A stretch of DNA of 64,000 nucleotides, from assembly GCA_037974665.1 (NCBI GenBank), contig CM075775.1, positions 37,412,152-37,476,151 of the forward strand, given 5' to 3'. Below the pieces are notes generated by a model that saw only the letters and a program-made list of their open reading frames with translations, searched no databases and was not told where the DNA came from. This document shows, one piece after another, positions 57,375-64,000 of the stretch. The stretch comes from Ehretia macrophylla. Lineage: Eukaryota; Streptophyta; Magnoliopsida; Boraginales; Ehretiaceae. Both the position numbers and the translations under genes were made by a program. How positions within the stretch are numbered: the stretch's first letter is position 1; the number at the start of each line of letters is the position of its first letter.

Positions 57375-60177
57375 TGTCACGCCCCAACCCGACCTATAGA
57401 GGCTAGACTAGGGTGTGATCTAAACGTTCATATCATTTCACGTACTTAATCATTCATTAAGGTTTAACGCTTAACGTTAGCCTAGAACTCCAAAATTTTC
57501 TGGAAAACCGGTAGCATAACGGCTGTAATTGGCTCCATAGTTTGACCTAATTTCTAAACGCCTCAATTATTCTAATCATTAATCCAATTCCTTTAAGGAC
57601 TCCTATTTTGTCACCAACCGATTTGCCTACTAATTTATCTTGAAAGTCTCGTTTGGTTAATAAGCCTAACATGATAACTATGTCCTGTTTATTTGTCAAT
57701 TTTCTATCAAGCAAGTACCTATTATCCTTTAGCTTCTGCATGATCACTAGGTGAGATTAAGTAGAGTTACATTATTTATTTTTTCACCTAGCGGTCAAAT
57801 GCCTACGATAACTACTAATTAAATGAGGAAAGTAAACAACCAAATAAAGAGTTCATCCAGCTACAATCAGTACAAGCCAAAATTAGACCCAAATTACAAC
57901 GGGGTCATTTACATCAATAAAATGAACAGTTTGCAATCAAACACAATATCCATGTAGCAACCACTTTCAGGCAAAGCACAAAAGCACGTAGTCACTCCAA
58001 GGAATTATCAACAAGCATATTTACTACGGGTACTTGTTCCAAATCTGCTGCACCTGTGACAAAAAGAGGGTGAGTCCTTATGAACTCAGCGAGGGGGAAC
58101 GAGAAATAAGTTTTGAAACTCAATTTTCCGGTTCAACTTATGAAAAATCCTTTTTGTAAACATGAATATGTCACAAGTAAGTACATAACGTAATGTAAAG
58201 TAAAGGAACATAATTACCAGTCTTTCTTTCCCAAGGTCCTCTAGGAACCAAGTGAGAGTACTTATACATATAGAAAAAGGATACGGTGAGCTTTTGCTCT
58301 CAGTTGTTGCGGCCGACTTCAAATCATCCCCTTAACACGCCAAGTGGGTGTACTCCGGATATACCCCGAAATCCTACGACCCAACTCTCCGAGGAAGTCC
58401 AGCCCCCAAGCGAGAGAGGGAATTGGACCATGGTAGTCACGGTTGCACCGGCAAGCCCGATACCGCCCGGTGTGCGTGAACGCTACCATGCCAGACTGAA
58501 AGGTTGCAACCTTGTATGCAATGCACATTTATGACATTTAATATATCACATTAGGAGGACAACAAAGTAGGTTGCCTCCGGACAGTCATAAGATTGCACA
58601 TTGACAAGTAAACAAGCGAGGCACGAATAGACAAGTAATTTCACTTGAAAAGCATATGGAGTTATATGAAAATTAAACGGGCAGCCATGTTACGCACGTA
58701 AATCAAGTCATATAACTCAATTCAAAGTCCACGTAATCAAATAATAAGGTTATTTAACATGCAACAACATCTACGTGGGCTCGGATGCAAGAAAGGCCTA
58801 TTTGTCAACATGCAACGATCGAAATCACGTTTAGGGCTATAAGGGCAACTACGGGCAGCCTACTAAACATATAATTACACCCAATATTCAAAGGATCAAC
58901 ACCTAGCATGTTTACCTAGTTGCTGGGGTTTCCATTTCATGCTTACCTGTGTGATTAAGCCCCAAGTCCATTCAAAATCAATCTCAAGCCAAGCATCAAT
59001 TAATCCAAACATCCCCAAGTACTCAAAACAGTCCACACAACATCCCAATGCCACAATCCAAAGCAATTAATACCACAAGAGAAGTTACAACAAATTTCTA
59101 AGCATATAACTAAGTGAAACCCTCACTGCAATAGGCTGTTTTCTCACAATTATTAAGTCAAGCAAACAATCTCCAATTTCAGTAAATAAGATTTCAAATT
59201 AAAGCTTAATAAGTGAACTAAAATCAGAAACAAACCTTGTATCATTTGGAGTTTGGGTCCAATAGTTATAGCCAAAACAGTGGAACTGCACAAAACTGTC
59301 CAGATTTGCACACATTTCAATACTTGTCATTTTTGAGGTCCTTAGGTTCAGATTTAGCCTTAGTCCATTTCTGAAAAAAATGTCCATAACTGAAAAATAT
59401 AGCAGTACACCAAATTTCATGCATTTGGGACATCATTTACTAAGTCAAAACTGGTTCGTTCTACAAGGTCAGTGCATCTGCCAAAACCTGCTTCATTTTT
59501 TCCAGATTTCCAGATTTGGACACATTTTAATGATCTTCCATTTTGAGGACCTTAGATTCAAAACTAGATTTGTCATATTTCTTCAAAAAAATGTTCAAAA
59601 CTGGCAAAAATAGTTACCTACCAATTTTCATGCATTTTCAACATCATTTGCGAAGCCAAACGCACCTCGCAACAACAAGACAGAGAGCTGTCACCAAACC
59701 CGATTTCATCTATCATCATCTTCAAGCCAAAATCTTGTCATGCATGGTTGTAAAAGCTTATGAACACACATATAACTCAAGTACAGAAGCAAGGACATAT
59801 ATTTAAGAGCATGCATGTGGATCTTTGAAAGATTTTCAAGAGGTTTTAGCCCTCACCTTAGCAAAACAACAAGAAGATGCACAAGACTTTGATGAAGCAC
59901 AAGATTTGTTCTTTTCCTTGCTTAGCCAAGACTCCACCCATTTTTTCTCAATTTTCCTAGCTTAGTGACAAAGTTCTTAGTAGGTGCATGAGGTTCGAAC
60001 AAGAAGAAAAAAAATGGAAGCTAGGAAACTCACCTAAACCGAAATGGAAGTTCAAAGAGCTTGCATGTGTGTTTCTTGCATCCTAGCTTGTTTAATCGAG
60101 TTTCTTAGCTTCTAGCTTGCCTTGATGAACCATGGAATGATGAAGATGAGCTATGGGGTGTATGAACTCAGCCAAAA

Positions 60178-60248
60178 CCGAGATTGAGAGAGAAGAATGA
60201 GAGGGAGAGAGAGAAATGTGAGGAGAGTGAGAGAAATGAGAGAAAATA
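60178..60248 (-). repeat. GA-rich simple repeat inside LTR-A copy 4
   Basis: Runs of GAGAGAGAA and GGGAGAGAGAGAAATG occur at the position equivalent to the tracts in the other three copies. Confidence 0.75.
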
Positions 60249-60680
60249 GAAGCTTTTGCTATTGTTGATGCAAATGTTGGCCTTGGGCATGCAAAAATCA
60301 GATTTGTGTCTCCAAGAAGCACAATTTGAATCATCCTAGCATGGGCATATGCATGTGTCGAGATTTTGGGTGCATTGGGTAGGGTTTTGGGTTAATTTTT
60401 ATGCATTTGTGTCATAGAATTGTCATAGGAATGTTGGGAATTTAGGGAATCTAGATAGAATAAAATATAAGAATGTTTGTTGATGAGTTGAATTATGAAT
60501 AGAATAATAGATAGTGAGAAATGTAGGAATAGTTTAGTATTATTTTATTATTAGTGGAGTTTGTAGAGAATTTGAATTATGAATATAATATTGGTTAGTG
60601 GATTGTGTAGGATTATTTTAGTGTCTAGTGCTTTGTATAGGATTCTTTCTTGATTAACGTGGTGGCACGGATTCCTAGGT

Positions 60681-61137
60681 CTAGGGCATGAATTACGAGG
60701 TAGACATGAACTACGAGGTAAGATACGAACTTCAAGACTAATGCACGTACTTCAAGATAAATCCACAGATTCTAATGCAAATGCACGCAACCCTACGTAA
60801 ATGTACGTAAACCAATACAAGACACGTAATTCAATACAAGGCACACAAAACGAATACAATTCTTAAACCTAGGTCAAGCCACGCAAATCTAGGTCAGGGC
60901 ATACGAAACGAGGTATCGCACGAAAATCGAGGTCTCGCACGTAATTCAAGGTCAGGACATGTATATCTAGGTATACAGTACATCGAGGATTAGGGCACAC
61001 AATTCTAAGTCAAGGCACGTATGACGAAGCATGCACGAAAACCAAGACAGGGCATGCAATCCAAGATCAGTCATATAATTCTAGGTCTAAGGCACGTAAA
61101 TCGAGGTAACACACGTTATTCGGGGTCGGGCCTCACA
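60681..61137 (-). repeat. Expanded degenerate minisatellite at the outer end of LTR-A copy 4
   Basis: About 457 bp of 15-20-bp units vary on AATGCACGTAA, GGTCAGGGCA, GGCACACAAAACGA, AATCGAGGT and TTCTAGGTC. The homologous regions of copies 2 and 3 are about 190 and 206 bp. The units are degenerate, and no exact period can be assigned by eye. Confidence 0.65.
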
Positions 61138-61142
61138 TCCGT
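61138..61142 (+). repeat. Right target-site duplication of LTR-A copy 4 (TCCGT)
   Basis: It directly follows the CACA terminus and is identical to 57370-57374. Confidence 0.9.
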
Positions 61143-64000
61143 CGCTCCGGTGCCTATAACTTTTGATCCATAAGGAGTTACGCGGCGCACAACAAATAGT
61201 TGGAAAGCTCTCCGAGAGATCTACGAAGGGGGCAGCAAGCCTGCTTAGCTGCACCGGTTTTCGGAGCCCAAAATCGAACGTTTTCATCAGTTTCGGGACA
61301 CTTTTCTTCTTTTACGTTGTTTTTTCGTCCCAGATCGTACGTCGTGAGCCGCGAAAAGGATGACAACCTAATCCATCACATTTCTATTATCGAATCCCAC
61401 GCCATTTTGAGCAAGACAACTTCGCTTCACGTAGAGGCTCGGCCCGCAAACCGAGGGCGTAGGGCTTAGGACCAGGTCTCCGTCGCTTTGGTGCCCATAA
61501 CTTTAGATCCATAAGGAGTTACGTGGCGTACAGCAAACCGTTGGAAAGCTCTCCGAGAGCTCTACGAAGAAGGCAGCAAGCCTGCTTGGCTGCGCCAATT
61601 TTCGGAGCCCAAAATCGAACATTTTCATCAATTTTGGGACACTTTTCGTCTTTTGCGTTGTTCTTCCGTCCCGGATAGTACGTCGTGAGCCGCGAAAAGG
61701 ACGACAACCTAATCCATCACATTTCTATTATCGAATCCCACGCTACTTTGGGCAAGACAACTTCGCTTCACGTAGAGGCTCGGCCCGCAAACCGAGGGTG
61801 TGGGGCTTAGGACCAGGTCTTCGTCGCTCTAGTGCCCATAACTTTTGATCCGTAAGGAGTTACGCGGAGCACAGCATACCGTTGGAAAGCTCTCCGAGAG
61901 CTCTACGATGGGGGCAGCAAGCCTGCTTGGCTGCGCCTATTTTCGGAGCCCAAAATCGAACATTTTGTTCAGTTTTGGGACACTTTTCTACTTTTGCAAT
62001 ATTTTTCCGTCTCTAATCGTACGTCGTGAGCCGCAAAAAGGACGAGAACCTAATCCATCACATTTCTGTTACCGAATCCCATGCCACCTTGGGCATGACA
62101 ACTTTGCTTCACGTAGAGGTTGGGCCCGCAAACTGAGGGCATAGGACTTAGGACCAGGTCTCCGTCGCTTCGGTTCCCATAACTTTTGATCCGTAAGGAG
62201 TTACGCGGCGCACAACATAATGTTGGAAAGCTCTCCGAGAGCTCTACGAGGGGGGTAGCAAGCCTGCATGGCTGCGCCTATTTTCAGAGCCCAAAATCAA
62301 ACGTTTTCATCAGTTTCTGGACAGTTTTCTTCTTTTGCGTTGTTTTTCTGTCCCGAATCGTACGTCGTGAGCCGCGAAAAGGACGACAACCTAGTCCATC
62401 ACATTTCTATTACCGAATCCCACACCACCTTGGGTAAGAAAACTTCGCTTCACGTAGAGGCTGGGCCCGCAAACCGAGGGCGTGGGACTTAGGACTAGGT
62501 CTCCGTCGCTCCGGTGCCCATAACTTTTGATCCGTAAGGAGTTACAAGGCGCACAGCATACAGTTGGAAAGCTCTCCTAAAGGTCTACGATGGGGGCAGC
62601 AAGCCTACTTGGCTGCACCTATTTTTTGAGCACAAAATCGAACGTTTTCATCAGTTTCGGTACTCATTTCTTCTTTTGCGCTGTTTTTTCGTCCCGGATC
62701 GTACGTCGTGAGCCGCGAAAAGGACGATAACCAAATCCATCACATTTCTATTACCGAATCCCACGCCACCTTGGGCAAGACAACTTCGCTTCACGTAGAG
62801 GCTGGGCCCACAAACCGAGGGCGTGGGGCTTAGGACCAGGTCTCCGTCGATTCGGTGCCATAACTTTTGATCCATAAGGAGTTACACGACGCACAACATA
62901 CCGTTGGAAAGCTCTCTGAGAGCTCTACGATGGGGACAGCAAGCCTGCTCGGCTGCACCTGATTTTGGGTCCTAAAATCAAACGTTTTCATCAAATTCTG
63001 GACACTTTTCTTCTTTTGCGCTGTTTTTTCGTCCCGGATTGTACGTCGTGAGCCGTGAAAAGGACGACAACCCAATCCATCACATTTCTATTACCGAATC
63101 CCACGCCACCTTGGGCAAGACAACTTCGCTTCATGTAGAGGCTGGGCCCGCAAACTGAGGGCGTGGGACTTAGGACCAAATCTCCGTCGATCCGGTGCCC
63201 ATAACTTTTGATCCATAAGGAGTTACACGGCACACAACATACCGTTGGAAAGCTCTCTGAGAGCTCTACGATGGGGACAGAAAGCCTGCTCGGTTGCGCC
63301 TGATTTTGGAGCCCAAAATCGAATGTTTTCATCAGATTCGGGAGACTTTTCTTCTTTTGCGCTATTTTCCGTCCCGGATCGTACGTCGTGAGCCGCGAAA
63401 AGGACAACAACCTAATCCATCACATTTTTATTACCGAATCCCACGTCACCTTGGGCAAGACAACTTTACTTCACGTAGAGGCTGGGCCCGCAAACCGTGG
63501 GCAAAGGGCTTAAGACGAGGTATCCGTCGCTCCGGTGCCCATAACTTTTGATCCGTATGGAGTTACGCGGCGCACAGCATACCGTTGGAAAGCTCTCCGA
63601 GAGCTCTACGACGGGCGCAGCAAGCTTGCATAGCTGCGCCTAATTTTGGATCCCAAAATCGAATGTTTTTATTAGTTTCTGGACACTTTTCTTCTTTTGC
63701 GCTGTTTTTCCGTCCCGGATCGTACATCGTGAGTCGCGAAAAGGGTGACAACCTAATCCATCACATTTCTATTACCGAATCCCACAGCACCTTGGGCAAG
63801 ACAACTTCGATTCACGTAGTGGCTGGGCCCGCAAACCATGGGCGTGGGGCTTAGGACCAAGTCTCCGTCGCTTTGGTGCCCTTAACTTTTGATATGTAAG
63901 GAGTTACGCGTCGCACAGCAAACCGTTGGAAAGCTCTCCAAGAACTTGACGACGGGGGCAGCAAGCTTGCTTGGCTGCGCCTGTTTTCAGAGCCCAAAAT
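61138..64000 (+). repeat. Satellite array 4: about 8.4 monomers, continuing past the window
   Basis: Monomers start at about 61163, 61504, 61845, 62186, 62527, about 62866, about 63207, about 63549 and about 63890, in the standard orientation. The monomers at about 62866 and 63207 share GATCCATAAGGAGTTACACG, GATGGGGACAG and CCTGATTTTGG, and are a local duplicate pair. No higher-order period can be judged from so few monomers. Confidence 0.93.

Larger units (their letters stand above)
57375..61137 (-). mobile_element. LTR-A copy 4: complete solo LTR, 3763 bp
   Basis: It starts TGTCACGCCCCAACCC, ends GGTCGGGCCTCACA, and has a perfect 5-bp target-site duplication (TCCGT). These are the hallmarks of LTR-retrotransposon integration. 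There are no internal terminal repeats and no recognisable polyprotein, so it is a solo LTR. It shares the order of blocks with copies 2 and 3: a conserved block around 58050-58130, a block around 58320-58530, the ATAACT-type motif near 59255-59275, the purine tract at 60178-60248 and the terminal minisatellite. Sense is inferred as minus. The intact duplication and complete ends suggest it is the youngest of the four copies. Confidence 0.82.

Noticed and set aside
1-64000. tRNA, 5S or 45S rRNA genes, snRNAs, riboswitches or bacterial operons
   Set aside because: I looked for conserved cores such as A and B boxes in tRNA-like context and 5S-like units of about 120 bp, and found nothing convincing. 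The bacterial feature types do not apply to this DNA.

Overview
The window looks like plant nuclear heterochromatin, most likely from an angiosperm. I see no host gene, tRNA, rRNA or other RNA gene. About 50 of the 64 kb is one tandem satellite with a period of about 341 bp, roughly 147 monomers, all head to tail on the same strand. The rest is long TG...CA-bounded sequence that I read as solo LTRs of one LTR-retrotransposon family (LTR-A), plus a short LTR-like piece of another family (LTR-B). The plant assignment rests on the LTR termini (GGGGCGTGACA / GGGGCGTTACA type ends) and on the satellite-plus-LTR architecture. I cannot name the species, and I cannot tell from sequence alone whether the locus is centromeric, pericentromeric or subtelomeric.

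Layout: 1-2894 LTR-A copy 1 (runs off the left edge); 2895-20616 satellite array 1 (about 52 monomers); 20617-24199 LTR-A copy 2, in the opposite orientation to copy 1; 24200-53196 satellite array 2 (about 85 monomers); 53197-53632 LTR-B piece; 53633-56968 LTR-A copy 3 (partial); 56969-57374 satellite array 3 (just over one monomer); 57375-61137 LTR-A copy 4 (whole, with a perfect 5-bp target duplication); 61138-64000 satellite array 4 (runs off the right edge). Coordinates within the monomer are counted from the first T of the near-invariant TTGATCCGTAAGG.

The satellite is not a uniform array. From 5596 to 18198 it has a higher-order repeat (HOR-A) of 11 monomer types, 3751-3752 bp long: two full copies followed by two internally deleted ones. 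The deletion points are chimeric monomers, as expected from unequal exchange. The 11-mer itself contains an older three-monomer duplication. From 42923 to 48150 a different unit (HOR-B, 2614 bp, including one truncated monomer) occurs twice. From 48151 to 53196 a related nine-monomer unit (HOR-C, 3062 bp) occurs nearly twice and looks very recent. The 24.2-42.9 kb stretch is a mosaic of recurring monomer modules without a fixed long period.

Each monomer has a helically phased series of A/T tracts (coordinates 96-162), which predicts intrinsic bending. It also has a 7-bp-arm dyad next to a CGTTGGAAA motif. The period is close to two nucleosome repeats. Long open frames run through the monomers on both strands, but I do not consider them genes. 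All percentages, HOR assignments and similarity statements come from reading by eye and were not computed.
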